Shown here piece after piece: positions 8,711 to 17,692 of a stretch of 64,000 nt of DNA. Source of the stretch: Maribacter arenosus (lineage in GTDB: Bacteria > Bacteroidota > Bacteroidia > Flavobacteriales > Flavobacteriaceae); NCBI RefSeq assembly GCF_014610845.1, contig NZ_JABTCG010000001.1, positions 310,001-374,000 on the forward strand, written 5' to 3'. Below the pieces are notes generated by a model. That model had not been told where the DNA came from. It was given only the letters and a program-made list of their open reading frames with translations, and ran no database searches. Made by a program: the position numbers and the translations under genes. How positions within the stretch are numbered: the stretch's first letter is position 1; every line of letters begins with the position of its first letter.

Positions 8711-9313
8711 TTATTCTTCAGTCTCATCTAGGACTACAGGCGCCCCTAAGGCCGACTTGGTCAATTCAATGATTCCAGTTCTGTCGTAGTAAAATAGTAC
8801 ATGGCTTATTTTCTTATTCTCATCAAACATAAAGACGGAATGTTGTCTGACAGAAGTCGATTTATCCTGAATAGAAATTGTAATATCAGTATAGGCAAGT
8901 ACACCAGTACCGACCAATTTATAATAATTTGATGGTGTGTTTACTTTAAGAGGCAACAATGTATTATTTGTAAAAGTCATTTGCCCTCCAGTGGTCTCCT
9001 TCCAGTTTTTCCACCATGTAATTAGTTCTTCTTTACCCTTAATAGAATGACGGGTTTCAGAGTTCCCATCAGGCCAGAACCAAACTATGTCATCAGCTAA
9101 ATAGTCTTCCCATGTTTCTAAATCGAATTCGGACAATAGGTCAAATGTTTTCTGAACAATATCAGCATATTCTTGGGAAGCTGCTTCCAACATCGGGACT
9201 TCTTTTTCTGCCATAGCAGCATCTTCTTTCTTGGTTTCGGCGCAACTCGCTATAAGTAGCGCGCAAAAAATAAATCCTGTTTTCAGGGTGTTGAGGTTGA
9301 ATAGTGTTTTCAT
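8711..9313 (-). CDS. SnoaL-like (NTF2-fold) lipoprotein
   Basis: This 200-residue protein has a lipoprotein signal (GFIFCALLIASC, lipid-modified Cys24) and an acidic linker. An NTF2-like cone domain follows (about 45-175): VQKTFDLLSEFDLETWEDYL, DIVWFWPDGNSE, GKEELITWWKNW and ISHVLFYYDRTGI. SnoaL-like domains are small-molecule cyclases, isomerases or mere ligand pockets. No catalytic residues can be assigned. It is anchored in a membrane, facing the periplasm. It is a single gene with its own terminator at 8631-8659. Confidence 0.8.
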   Translation of the reverse strand: MKTLFNLNTLKTGFIFCALLIASCAETKKEDAAMAEKEVPMLEAASQEYADIVQKTFDLLSEFDLETWEDYLADDIVWFWPDGNSETRHSIKGKEELITWWKNWKETTGGQMTFTNNTLLPLKVNTPSNYYKLVGTGVLAYTDITISIQDKSTSVRQHSVFMFDENKKISHVLFYYDRTGIIELTKSALGAPVVLDETEE

Positions 9314-9530
9314 TTGGTTGTTTTTTTGTTGATTAATAACTATTTAAAGATATTAAAATAAACTTTATATTGAAGTTTGACGCTTGTGTACGACACTTCG
9401 CCTATGGCTTATGGTTGTTTAAGAAGCATTTTTTTCTCTGCCCGAGAGTAACTTGGCAAAGAGACAAAAACTTGAATTTAACATCTCGCCAGCCATAAAT
9501 AATATGCATGGTCGTGTCTAGTCCTTTTTA
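9314..9530. repeat. Array repeat with paired ends
   Basis: The left end, gtgtACGACACTTCGCCTATGG (about 9386-9407), pairs imperfectly with the right end CATGGTCGTGTCTAG near 9508-9522. GACACGACCATG on the opposite strand mirrors tACGACACttcgCCTATG. About 135 bp lie between the ends. Confidence 0.55.
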
Positions 9531-10061
9531 TTATTTAATGTCATAGGTCAGAATTCTTAGTCCTTCGTCAAATATTTCAGTTTCTAGTAATTTCCACTTT
9601 ACTTTTTTAGTCGATTTGCCGAAGAGCCTTATTCCTTCTCCGAGTATAATTGGATTCAACTTTAATTTCAATTGGTCAATTAGTCCGTTGTTCAAAAGCC
9701 AACCCGCAAACTCTCCACCGCCACATAAGTAAATGTCAGTGTCGGCAGCGTTTTTTATTTCTTTTACCCGGGCGATTGATTTTGGCTCTACATGGATTTT
9801 TTTCGCTATTTTTTCAATTTTCAAAGAGTCGGAAAATATGAAATGTTCCATATGGGGATATGCAGGTTGACCTGGTTCGAGTCCATATTGATATCCAAAT
9901 TCATAAGTTCTGCGCCCCATAATCACCGTCTTAAAATTTTTTAAGTCAGATAAATATTTATCAACTCCATTTCCGCCTGCCACAAAGTCGCTTATATCAT
10001 CATTAGGTCCTGCAATGAAACCGTCAATTGAACTTGCCACGTAGTAAATAATTTTTGACAT
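9531..10061 (-). CDS. Dihydrofolate reductase-fold (RibD C-terminal) protein
   Basis: At 176 residues it has the full length of the RibD_C/YyaP-type reductase family. The N-terminal strand KIIYYVASSIDGFIAG, the NADPH-site pattern FKTVIMGRRTYEFG, the DIYLCGGGEFAGWLLNNGLID helix region and LNPIILGEGIRLFG are the family hallmarks. These proteins bind NADPH and are cytosolic reductases of unknown physiological substrate; they are distinct from FolA. Homologues travel often as accessory genes, in keeping with the array. Array repeats flank it on both sides, with no partner gene. Confidence 0.9.
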   Translation of the reverse strand: MSKIIYYVASSIDGFIAGPNDDISDFVAGGNGVDKYLSDLKNFKTVIMGRRTYEFGYQYGLEPGQPAYPHMEHFIFSDSLKIEKIAKKIHVEPKSIARVKEIKNAADTDIYLCGGGEFAGWLLNNGLIDQLKLKLNPIILGEGIRLFGKSTKKVKWKLLETEIFDEGLRILTYDIK

Positions 10062-10258
10062 TATTTTATCTTCTTTGCATTAGCCACAATCGTTCGGCTA
10101 AGGTTTGTTGTTTGGGATAGCAATTAACTTTGTACGTCTGCCTGCATAATTGCGGTATGTAAACCGTGTAAGGAAGGTTCAAACCAAACTGAAAATCCGC
10201 TTGGATTTTCAGAAGTAGGTGACAAGAAGTGATTACTTTTAGCCAATGTGGTGTTTGG
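10062..10258. repeat. Array repeat with well-paired ends
   Basis: The left end tagCCACAATCGTTCGGCTAA (10081-10100) mirrors the right end TTTTAGCCAATGTGGTG (10237-10253): CCACA...GGCTAA on one strand equals the reverse complement of the other. A degenerate copy of the GC-rich palindrome (TCTGCCTGCATAATTGCGGTATG) lies between them at about 10137-10160. Confidence 0.6.
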
Positions 10259-11722
10259 TTATTTTTCTCCCATGTGTTTTTTGTAGAATTTCCAGACTTC
10301 TTTAGCTACATTTCTTCCTAATTCCAGTCCTGCAACATTATCAGCTTGAATGTGATATCCACCCAAAACTCTTGAAATTCCTGCCATTTCCGCTGTTTCG
10401 GTAAAAGTTGGAAATTCCAATGTGATCGTATCTCCCAAATTATCCGGTTCGGTCATCGCTCCCGCGACTAATTGGGCCTTCGAACCAAATTCATCACTTC
10501 CTGTCCAAATTTTTAAAGCCTCAGCACATCCTCCACTTATGGTACTATGTCCTGAAACATAACTTGGAAAGGGCGGACACAAGAATGTTTTTGGCGAATA
10601 AGGTCTCCATTGTTTGCCGTCCATTTCAATCATTCCTTTTCCTTCTCCTCCCCAAGCTTTTATTTTTTGGTTGTCATAATATTCGTGAACCAAGGCATAT
10701 GGTCTTGCATAATCATAGAACATTTTGGAGTCCCAAGATGCGATAAATGCATCCATAGCCACAACTTGATTGTAGAAATACATCTTTACATCTTGGTCAA
10801 GTGTATGATTATCCCGCCTAGAAACGTCTTGGGCAAACTTTAACCAATGTCCAGCTTGTTGTACAGATTGAGGACCATCACGCATAAATTCAACCAATGC
10901 TTTTTGATAATCTGTTAAATTCGCCTGCATTTCGATTACTTCCCGCACTTCGTTCTCTAATTGTTTAGAACCTATCATTGGTGGCGGGCCTGGTCTGAAT
11001 TGGTCTCCGGATTTTAAAGCAATTGGTTTAACCCTGTTCCAGTAAGGTGTTAAGCATCCTGGGGCAAATTTTCCTCCTTTGCCGTCCGAAAAGTATTTTG
11101 GTTGCCAACGATTTGGGTCAACATTCTTATCTGCAGAATTAAGAGGCTCATAACCTACATAATTGAAATAAGATTCTCCATTCGATCCTTCTTCCTCTCC
11201 GTACTGATTCGCACCATCGCCTTTACGAGCCTTAATTACTGCTTTTGCGGCTAAATTGCCAATCCCTGCTGGCGTTTTTGGGTCTAAACTTTCGTTATTA
11301 GGGTCTAAACCCAATTCTCCCATAAAATCTTCAAATAGTTTTTTGTCAGAGTAGTAGTATTCACTCATTGCTCGAAATGCAGCATAGCTAATGGCTATTT
11401 CCTTATTCTTTAATGAGCGTTCTTTTTCAGGCCTCCTTTCCACATTTTTTAAATAAACAGGAATTGCTTTTTCGTCATATCGTGACCAAGCATCAAAAAC
11501 GGCTACGGAAATAAGCCCTAAATAGCGAGATGTAATTGTAGGTCTCGGCTGAAATCGTTCAGTATCATTTGCCGTTGCTTTCAACGCCATTTCCCCCCAT
11601 TTGTAGGCAACATTATTTATACCAGTTGGTTCCTTTTCATTTCCGATTTCCTTTGTTTTAGTACTATCCTTGCATCCGAGAACAACAAATAGTAGTAGTG
11701 TGATTAAGTAAATTCTATTCAT
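10259..11722 (-). CDS. Vanadium-dependent haloperoxidase-like (PAP2 superfamily) lipoprotein
   Basis: This 487-residue protein has a lipobox (LLLFVVLGC, Cys17) and an all-alpha PAP2/haloperoxidase domain. The C-terminal third contains the oxyanion-site motifs in order: a K...YARPYALVHEY segment, FPSYVSGHSTISGG with the conserved Ser-Gly-His, and GISRVLGGYHIQADNVAG with Arg and His. These residues coordinate vanadate or phosphate in the family. Members are either vanadium haloperoxidases, oxidising halides with H2O2, or acid phosphatases, and sequence does not separate the two. The lipid anchor suggests display on the periplasmic or outer surface. It is 82 bp downstream of the PD40 lipoprotein gene on the same strand. 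Confidence 0.87.
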   Translation of the reverse strand: MNRIYLITLLLFVVLGCKDSTKTKEIGNEKEPTGINNVAYKWGEMALKATANDTERFQPRPTITSRYLGLISVAVFDAWSRYDEKAIPVYLKNVERRPEKERSLKNKEIAISYAAFRAMSEYYYSDKKLFEDFMGELGLDPNNESLDPKTPAGIGNLAAKAVIKARKGDGANQYGEEEGSNGESYFNYVGYEPLNSADKNVDPNRWQPKYFSDGKGGKFAPGCLTPYWNRVKPIALKSGDQFRPGPPPMIGSKQLENEVREVIEMQANLTDYQKALVEFMRDGPQSVQQAGHWLKFAQDVSRRDNHTLDQDVKMYFYNQVVAMDAFIASWDSKMFYDYARPYALVHEYYDNQKIKAWGGEGKGMIEMDGKQWRPYSPKTFLCPPFPSYVSGHSTISGGCAEALKIWTGSDEFGSKAQLVAGAMTEPDNLGDTITLEFPTFTETAEMAGISRVLGGYHIQADNVAGLELGRNVAKEVWKFYKKHMGEK

Positions 11723-11804
11723 GCTTAGTCTTTTTGTAATAGAAGGACATTTACAAGTTGGTTTAAAAGGTCGTTAGAGTATATTGCTTTTATATATTGT
11801 TAAT

Positions 11805-12941
11805 TTACAAATTCTCTTTTAATTCAATTAGTACGGTCACACCGTTTTGGGTTACTAAATTCGTTTGTAGATAAGCGACCATTCTCTTGCCATCTGGACT
11901 AAAGCTAACATCGGCAGCGACAATCATTTTATTTTTCCAGGTTGGCAATGAAGGATTATTCCAGTCCGTAATGGAAACCTTACCACTGCCGTCCGGATTC
12001 ATACTCCAGTAGTCGGTGCCGCTCTTGTTTTGCGCACCACTCATCCAAACTATTTTATTACCATTGGGAGCATACAAGGCATGTTCATTCCATTTGCCGT
12101 CCGCGAGAAGCTCCAAGCGGTCTTGAGGGATATCGTAACTATAGACATTGGCTAGAAATGGCTTATTGAATGCAAAGGATGATGTAAATAGCAGTTTTTT
12201 GCCATCTGGGGAAAGGCCATGATTTTCGTACCATCCGGGTTTTCCTGGCTCATACGATTTGGTGTTGGAAAGGACGGGCTTTTCACTGTCGAATTTGAAG
12301 TCAGCTACCTGGATTTTCCACTTGCCGTATCCATAGGAGCCATTTGGTGCTTCATACATCTCGCCCCAGGTAAGTTTCTTTCCGTCATGCGAGAAATGTG
12401 GGTGCAAAACGCCACTGGCTTCGGTCTCGGGAGTTTGTCTTAAAAGAAAGCAGCGCTTTGTAGCGAATTCCATCAACCATAGATCCGAATGCCTTCCAAA
12501 GCCAGGTGTGGCAGCCAAGTCACGCCCCGGTCTTCCCTGATTCTTTAATTTCTGTACTTGAAAGACAATATACTTCCCGGAAGGATGCCATTCTGGCTGG
12601 CCAATGTGCCCCTTACCCAAAACCTTGCTCTGATCGCAGGTAAGACATTGCTCATTGCTCCCATCGGGCCGAACCATGTATATATCGTAATACCCATCAT
12701 CACTTTTTCGGTCCATAAGGATAATATCACCTTTTGGAGACCAGCTTACACGCCCACCATTGTCGTTTAGCACTGAAATACTCTTTGCTCTGCTCTTCGG
12801 TGATTCTACTGAGCCAAGGATTTGCTGCAATTCCGGACTAAGTGCAGCATTGCCGTTACCTGAGCCCGTGGTTGGTTTAGTTGGCGTGCATGCTATAAAT
12901 ACTAAACTAACGAATGCTATAATTCGAAGAAATTGGTTCAT
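11805..12941 (-). CDS. PD40 (TolB-like) propeller lipoprotein
   Basis: This 378-residue lipoprotein has lipobox FVSLVFIAC (Cys18), a Ser/Gly linker and a six-bladed TolB-type propeller. Blade signatures include GGRVSWSPKGDIILMDR, QPEWHPSGKYIVFQVQK, PHFSHDGKKLTWGEM, HGLSPDGKKLLFTSS and VSFSPDGKRMVAYLQ. PD40 domains of this kind often accompany sugar-degrading loci in Bacteroidota, but no catalytic motif is visible. A CLTCD motif near residue 100 might bind metal or form a disulfide. The haloperoxidase-like gene follows after 82 bp, so the two could be cotranscribed. Confidence 0.8.
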   Translation of the reverse strand: MNQFLRIIAFVSLVFIACTPTKPTTGSGNGNAALSPELQQILGSVESPKSRAKSISVLNDNGGRVSWSPKGDIILMDRKSDDGYYDIYMVRPDGSNEQCLTCDQSKVLGKGHIGQPEWHPSGKYIVFQVQKLKNQGRPGRDLAATPGFGRHSDLWLMEFATKRCFLLRQTPETEASGVLHPHFSHDGKKLTWGEMYEAPNGSYGYGKWKIQVADFKFDSEKPVLSNTKSYEPGKPGWYENHGLSPDGKKLLFTSSFAFNKPFLANVYSYDIPQDRLELLADGKWNEHALYAPNGNKIVWMSGAQNKSGTDYWSMNPDGSGKVSITDWNNPSLPTWKNKMIVAADVSFSPDGKRMVAYLQTNLVTQNGVTVLIELKENL

Positions 12942-13320
12942 AGGTTGTATTTTTATTGATGGTACAGTTAAATTTATCTCCTTTAGTTTATTTAGACGAT
13001 TTATTCGACTAGATGTTACTTTAAGAATTGATAGGTTTATAAATTATTACAACGTATTTGAGTATGAATAGTTGCACGAAATCAGTTATGATTTATCGAT
13101 GAGTGAATATACGAAATGAGAAAAACCCATACATTTACCCAACTAGTATAGCAATTAATTATACACCTTTCAAGTCATAGTAGTTTTCCAACCAAGTTTA
13201 TTTGCCAAATTCTCTTCAAGCTCCTCAACCGTATTGCCAAATCACTATTTATTTATAGCATTTCTACATCTGTGCTTACTCAAAAATGGACTTGACTAAG
13301 ATTTGTAGGACGAGCAGGGT
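12942..13320. repeat. Non-coding gap with degenerate array repeat
   Basis: The left end attACAACGTATTTGAGTATG at 13046-13065 is followed by aataGTTGCACG, like the copy at 28095. Near 13190-13245 the minus strand shows a 20-odd-codon frame (TVEELEENLANKLGWKT, stop) that may be a gene scrap. It is too short to call. Confidence 0.4.
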
Positions 13321-14562
13321 TTACCAGCCTTTCGACAGTGGATCGAGTAATTGTACGATAGACGATGGAAGAGGGGATTCTGGCAGTTTATGTAGCACAT
13401 CGGCGTATTCGCGCTCCTGAAAACCTATGGCCGCATTCCAATAAAGCTGTGCCGCGCTTCCATTACTGTGGGGCCGAAGTTGCCTAATAGGCCATTCTTT
13501 CTCCCCGAGAATAAATGGTGTCATATAGTCCACTGCGAGCCTTATGCTCCGGCCTTCCAAACTGCGATAGGCAAAAAGGTCGTAGTCGAGATGGCGACCA
13601 AGACGGGCAACAGTAATTAGAGCCCGGGCATTGTAAATACTGTAGTTTAGCGACCGTGTACGGATGAGCTCCTGTGGTTGGCGTCCATCGATGAAGACTT
13701 GGGAAAATATGCGTACAGGCATGCCGTCAAGTTGTTTGCGCGCTAAATCAAAGTTTTCGCCATAGAGCGCGTAAAGAATGAGTTGGGCGTTATACCAAGT
13801 GCCATGGTTGTTTGGTTGCATGGACTCTTCGATACCTGTAGGGCTTTCCACCATCCAAGTTGCGAATTGGCTAAACCAATTGCGCAATGCGTTTGCGTCT
13901 ATTGTTGTCCACCCTGGATAAGATTCCAGTAGAATCGCGCAATCGATCACCCAGCGCATACGCCATGCCTCTAGGACCCCCGATGGGCTGTTATAACTGT
14001 GACCACGGCGTTTCTGCCCGAATTGCACATTGGGATTCATTTTCGTTGCAGGAGCGATGAACCATGCGCGAAGTTGCTCAACAGCGCTTTCCGCATAGCG
14101 TTCGTCACCGGTGAAATACCAAGCGGGTACCAGCGATGTGACTCTATCAACCATGGCTTCGATACGTGAGACGTCTGAAGTATTGCGATCAGGATTTACT
14201 TCTCCGTCGCGCCAAATGTAGGGACCATCTGGATTCTCGGGATTCGGCCACCAATAAGGGCTATAGCTGTAGTAGTCGTGCGGGTCTCCGCTCGGCGGTA
14301 AAGCTCCATCCTCTACTACGTTGGCGATAGGTTGCTTAAGCGCGGCATCGGCGTTTTCGATGATTGCTTTCAAAGCTGCAACTAAATTAGGATTGCCTGC
14401 TGCAAGCTCTGCTTTTACTCGCAGGAGTTGATTGCCTTGACCAAGTAGCAAAGACGGCGTGGCATCGTCGTCGTTATTTTGAGCGAAGGCGTATGCTGTA
14501 CCTAGCACCAATGAGAAAGATAGCGAAAGGTAAATGAGACGTAGCTTAAGAAGTATATACAT
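13321..14562 (-). CDS. Alginate-lyase-family polysaccharide lyase (PL38-type), GC-rich
   Basis: This 413-residue enzyme starts at the ATG at 14562. The frame extends upstream to a TTG at 14589, but the later start gives a clean signal peptide (YILLKLRLIYLSLSFSLVLG, then AFAQ). It belongs to the alginate_lyase (PF05426) alpha/alpha-toroid family. Signatures are DYYSYSPYWWPNP, GPYIWRDGEVNPDR, the catalytic-region NNHGTWYNAQ, and a C-terminal RPHSNGSAAQ. Members cleave uronate-containing glycans by beta-elimination. PL38 acts on glucuronan-like substrates, but the specificity here is not provable. Sampled 60-base lines count 52% and 57% G+C, against about 33% in a neighbouring gene, which points to a recent foreign origin. 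Confidence 0.83.
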   Translation of the reverse strand: MYILLKLRLIYLSLSFSLVLGTAYAFAQNNDDDATPSLLLGQGNQLLRVKAELAAGNPNLVAALKAIIENADAALKQPIANVVEDGALPPSGDPHDYYSYSPYWWPNPENPDGPYIWRDGEVNPDRNTSDVSRIEAMVDRVTSLVPAWYFTGDERYAESAVEQLRAWFIAPATKMNPNVQFGQKRRGHSYNSPSGVLEAWRMRWVIDCAILLESYPGWTTIDANALRNWFSQFATWMVESPTGIEESMQPNNHGTWYNAQLILYALYGENFDLARKQLDGMPVRIFSQVFIDGRQPQELIRTRSLNYSIYNARALITVARLGRHLDYDLFAYRSLEGRSIRLAVDYMTPFILGEKEWPIRQLRPHSNGSAAQLYWNAAIGFQEREYADVLHKLPESPLPSSIVQLLDPLSKGW

Positions 14563-15115
14563 GAAATGAAATTTAATTAACAAGTTCAAATTGAAGATTT
14601 AGGTTGATTACGGCTAACGGTTTTGTGTAAGGCTCGATGCGGGAAATCAGCTATGATTTTCCGCTTGATGCCAAACCATTGCCTAAAGTTAAGGATTTCC
14701 AGCCTGCCACGCCATAGGCGTGGTCAATGAAATCCGCAGTAATAGAATATAGGTGTTGTTGGCGAACGGTTTTGTTATTTTAATTTCGTCCCTGGCTGCG
14801 GCAGGCAGGCGAGTAATAGGTCTATCTGCGTTCTGCTTGTTTTTAAGTTATAAATCTGACTAGTAGTAGGGTAGGGGTCCGTTTTCCTTTTTCCGAGTTC
14901 GAAATGTTCGCTAACGTTTCGGGGGGGTTGCGTTCGAGCGGGTTTCGAAGCACAATATTTCAATTTATTACTTCAATTAATTAGAAGGACAAAACTCCAA
15001 GTTAACACGTCAACCTACCATACGTATAACCCGTGTTACCTGCTGTGCTTTCTGTTTGGTCGTTGCCTATTAAGTTGATTGTCAGCAGAAAGTCTGTATA
15101 GTGACTATATTTGGT
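14563..15115. repeat. Long gap with array repeat and palindrome
   Basis: The left end ttacGGCTAACGGTTTTGTG (14607-14626) and right end ATATAGGTGTTGTTGGCGAACGG (about 14748-14770) form one element about 155 bp long, with an internal hairpin GGAAATCA-gcta-TGATTTTCC. A GC-rich palindrome relative (CCTGgctgcgGCAGGCAGG) lies at 14791-14809. A 62-codon minus-strand frame at 14775-14963 runs through that palindrome, has no recognisable family and is probably not a gene. A second possible element, CGTATAACCCGTGTTACC, is near 15020-15037. Confidence 0.5.
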
Positions 15116-15388
15116 TTAAAACTGTTTGTTCAAATTGTGGTATTCAATTTTTGCCATATATGGAAAGTAAGGCAAGATTTCTATAAGTTCCTTCGTCCTG
15201 GTCTCGTCAACATTTTGAAAGATTAAAACAGCGTCCTTTTTGGAAACCGAAATAAAAAAGCTCTCTAGGATGTTTTCTTGTTTCCATTGGTTTACGAATT
15301 CAATTTCCTTTTTTGGTAATTCAGGATTTGATTTTATCGCCTCAATTCCGCTGTCTGAAAGTGTTATAAAAACCATTACTCTAGTCAT
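15116..15388 (-). CDS. Muconolactone-isomerase-like ferredoxin-fold protein
   Basis: This 90-residue cytosolic protein is the size of the muconolactone delta-isomerase (PF02426) and related dimeric alpha/beta-barrel families. The pattern MTRVMVFITL..., a central WKQENILESFF, SKKDAVLIFQNVDE and the closing ELIEILPYFPYMAKIEYHNL resembles the family end 'lPlfpym...V.pL'. True isomerase activity is unlikely outside an aromatic-degradation cluster. More likely it is a small-molecule-binding or stress-related relative. It is a single gene in the array, followed by a repeat-containing gap. Confidence 0.6.
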   Translation of the reverse strand: MTRVMVFITLSDSGIEAIKSNPELPKKEIEFVNQWKQENILESFFISVSKKDAVLIFQNVDETRTKELIEILPYFPYMAKIEYHNLNKQF

Positions 15389-15638
15389 GTCTATTTAATT
15401 TAGTTACTATTTGTCGCAAAGTTAAACTGGTTGTTGATTACAATAGTCCGAATTTTAGTTTTAGTCAATTTGAGTTTATATCCGAGCAGAAGTAATGGTA
15501 TCATTTTTTCTATGTCTCTTTTGAATTCGCTGCGTTGTCATAGCATAGAAGGTACCTGTTAGGTATACTAAGTGCCGACCCTATGGGAGGCTTAGGCGTA
15601 TGATCTTTTGTTATATAACTCATTTTATTTCATTCCAT

Positions 15639-16565
15639 TCATTTCTGAACTTGAAAAAAAGCTAAATATTCAGGTGAGAGACTTTCAATGGGTTTAATTT
15701 TAATGCCCTTGAAATATAATTCCGCAGCTTCACTTTGTAATTGTATTTTTCCTTTGGTTAAAGGAACTACCTCCCCATTCCCATTTATATATCTGGAATC
15801 CTTCAAGATCATAACCACCTCTCCATTTACAATGTGTAGACTTTTTCCGTTGAAACAAATTAAATCCAAGGTATTTCATTCATCCAGCTTTTTTTCATAA
15901 TTATTACTGCGTAAACAGTACTTTCCTGCTTCTCCTTTTTCCCCAAAACTTAAAAAATCTTGACTTTCATTTGCCATAGGATTTAAACCTGATTCAGATG
16001 CATAGGCACGAATGTCAATTGCTGAAGTTGCTTGGCTCCAAAAATCTCCAGTATGCGCTTCCATGATTTGAAATTCTTGCGACATCATCCATGACCGCCA
16101 ATGTTCCGCTCCAAATGAGCCAATTGAATGATACAAAATGCCAGAATCTTTTAGAAGATTAAGCCTGGGAATCCATTTTTTATTTCCCCATTTATACTGT
16201 AATTGAAAATGGTAATTCCCATATTCTTTTTTACTAGCAAGACAACCATAATATTCACCACTTACTTTAATAATAACTTCGTCGTTTTCTGATATAGTTG
16301 TAAAAACGTTATAGTTGGGATTATTCAATCCAATAGGCTCTATTTCATTGCCTGAATCATCAAGAGGAGGGCTGCCATCGTATCCTATTTGGTGTTTGAA
16401 ACTTAAGTAGGTATCCCATTCTGAGAGATTTTCATCAATTAAATGTGACCATTCAGAATCGTCAGCCTGAATTTGTTTAGGTTTATTGGAACATGAAAAG
16501 CAGAAGGTAAGAGTTAAGAAGAAAAGAATAGTTTTGTCAATTTGATTTGCATGCTTGTTTGTCAT
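15639..16565 (-). pseudogene. DUF1080 (LamG-like) lipoprotein gene interrupted by one in-frame TGA
   Basis: One frame runs from the ATG at 16565 to the stop at 15639, broken only by TGA at 15876-15878. Before it the protein ends ...SNNYEKKLDE; after it the same frame continues NTLDLICFNGKSLHIVNGEVV, the conserved end of DUF1080 domains, where a Trp (TGG) is normal: E-W-N-T-L-D. A single G-to-A change explains the break. Intact members (3-keto-disaccharide hydrolase family) have a jelly-roll that binds or cleaves sugars. The N-terminus has lipobox TLTFCFSC, and conserved pieces are LIDENLSEWDTYLS, GYDGSPPLDDSG and DSGILYHSIG. The truncated 229-residue product would lack the last two strands. 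A neighbouring GH43-like gene supports a sugar role. Confidence 0.82.
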
Positions 16566-16753
16566 ATTAAAGTATTATTTATTCATTTGTGTCATATAAC
16601 GTATAGTGTATGCGTAGTGGTGAGTTCGTGAATCTACTCTATCATGACGTTACAAAATTTTGAGCGGGAAAAACACTTTGTGAATCAACTCTACCAGAAA
16701 TTACGAATATGTTTTATTGTGCCCCGTAATTAAATTCCTTTTCATTCATTCCC
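16566..16753. repeat. Array repeat, degenerate
   Basis: The left end tcataTAACGTATAGTGTATG lies at 16591-16611. TGAATCTACTCTA at 16631-16643 recurs as TGAATCAACTCTA at 16681-16693, a short internal direct repeat. No gene is seen. Confidence 0.45.
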
Positions 16754-17692
16754 TTACTTAGTGGGTATTACTTTTTGAATGGTACCATCCTCATTGTAAT
16801 ATAATTTATCAAAACATATAGATCTGCGAAATGGGTGTGGGCTTCCTTCATGCCCCCAGCCAAATTTCTCCTCTACTTCTGGATGGTTTTTAAAGTACAA
16901 GTCAGAATTGTGATAAAACATGTACCATTGCCCTTTGTATTCAACTATGGAATGGTGATTTGTGCCACTGTTCATTCTTTCTAAAATAACTCCTTTATAT
17001 TCAAAAGGACCTAATGGATTATCGGAAATACAATATTTTATCTCCCCACTTGTTCCAACATATGATAAATAATACTTCTCATTATACTTATGCATCCATG
17101 AAGCTTCAAAAAAATCATCTGTTCCTTCTAATAGATGAACTTCACCATCGTATGAAACCATATCTCTATTCAGCTTAATGGCATTAACTACCAACTGCCC
17201 CATATATAAATAGGCTTGTTTATCATCGTCAACAAATACGCCTGGATCAATAAAATCCCTATTACAAACTACACCCTTGGTATTCATCGAAATTAGTGGT
17301 TTACCCAATGGATCAACAAATGGGCCTGTTGGCTTATCGCTTACGGCAACTCCAATATGATACTGATCGGTTGGAAAATAGAAATAATACTTTTCATTCA
17401 CTTTTATGCAGTCAGGCGCCCATGCATATTTTTCAGCCCATTTAATATCTTTTATATCTAAGGCTACACCATGGTCGGTCCAGTTTATCATATCCGTAGT
17501 TGAATACACATGCCAATCTATCATATCGAACCATTTGGCATTATCCGGATCATGCGATGGGTATACGTATAACGTATCGTTAAACACACGAGCCGAAGGG
17601 TCAGCCGTATACATATGCGTAATAAAAGGATTCTGGGCAAAGCTGATATTTCCAATCATAATTATTAAAAAAATGGAACTAAAATAATTCAT
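16754..17692 (-). CDS. Secreted glycoside hydrolase, GH43-like five-bladed propeller
   Basis: I start this 312-residue enzyme at the ATG at 17692, because the longer frame from 17713 reads into the array repeat and the signal peptide (NYFSSIFLIIMIGNISFAQ) begins here. GH43 enzymes remove arabinofuranose, xylose or related sugars with inversion. The three carboxylates are in place: Asp in YTADPSARV (general base), Asp in RDFIDPGVFVDDD (pKa modulator) and Glu in DDFFEASWMHKYN (general acid). Other blades show KWFDMIDWHVYSTTDMINW and NHHSIVEYKGQWYMFYHNS. There is no accessory module. It is next to the interrupted DUF1080 gene and probably acts in the periplasm. The subfamily is not determined. 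Confidence 0.88.
   Translation of the reverse strand: MNYFSSIFLIIMIGNISFAQNPFITHMYTADPSARVFNDTLYVYPSHDPDNAKWFDMIDWHVYSTTDMINWTDHGVALDIKDIKWAEKYAWAPDCIKVNEKYYFYFPTDQYHIGVAVSDKPTGPFVDPLGKPLISMNTKGVVCNRDFIDPGVFVDDDKQAYLYMGQLVVNAIKLNRDMVSYDGEVHLLEGTDDFFEASWMHKYNEKYYLSYVGTSGEIKYCISDNPLGPFEYKGVILERMNSGTNHHSIVEYKGQWYMFYHNSDLYFKNHPEVEEKFGWGHEGSPHPFRRSICFDKLYYNEDGTIQKVIPTK

Noticed and set aside
13190-13245. Coding-like scrap TVEELEENLANKLGWKT on the minus strand
   Set aside because: Only about 22 codons between stops and no start; too short to support a gene or remnant.
14775-14963. 62-codon minus-strand frame downstream of the lyase gene
   Set aside because: It runs through a repeat and the GC-rich palindrome, has Arg/Pro-rich low-information composition, no recognisable family and no good start. 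I see it as repeat-derived.
15876-15878. Selenocysteine or other recoding at the DUF1080 TGA
   Set aside because: No stem-loop suited to recoding is seen after the TGA, no selenoprotein family is involved, and Trp is the expected residue.
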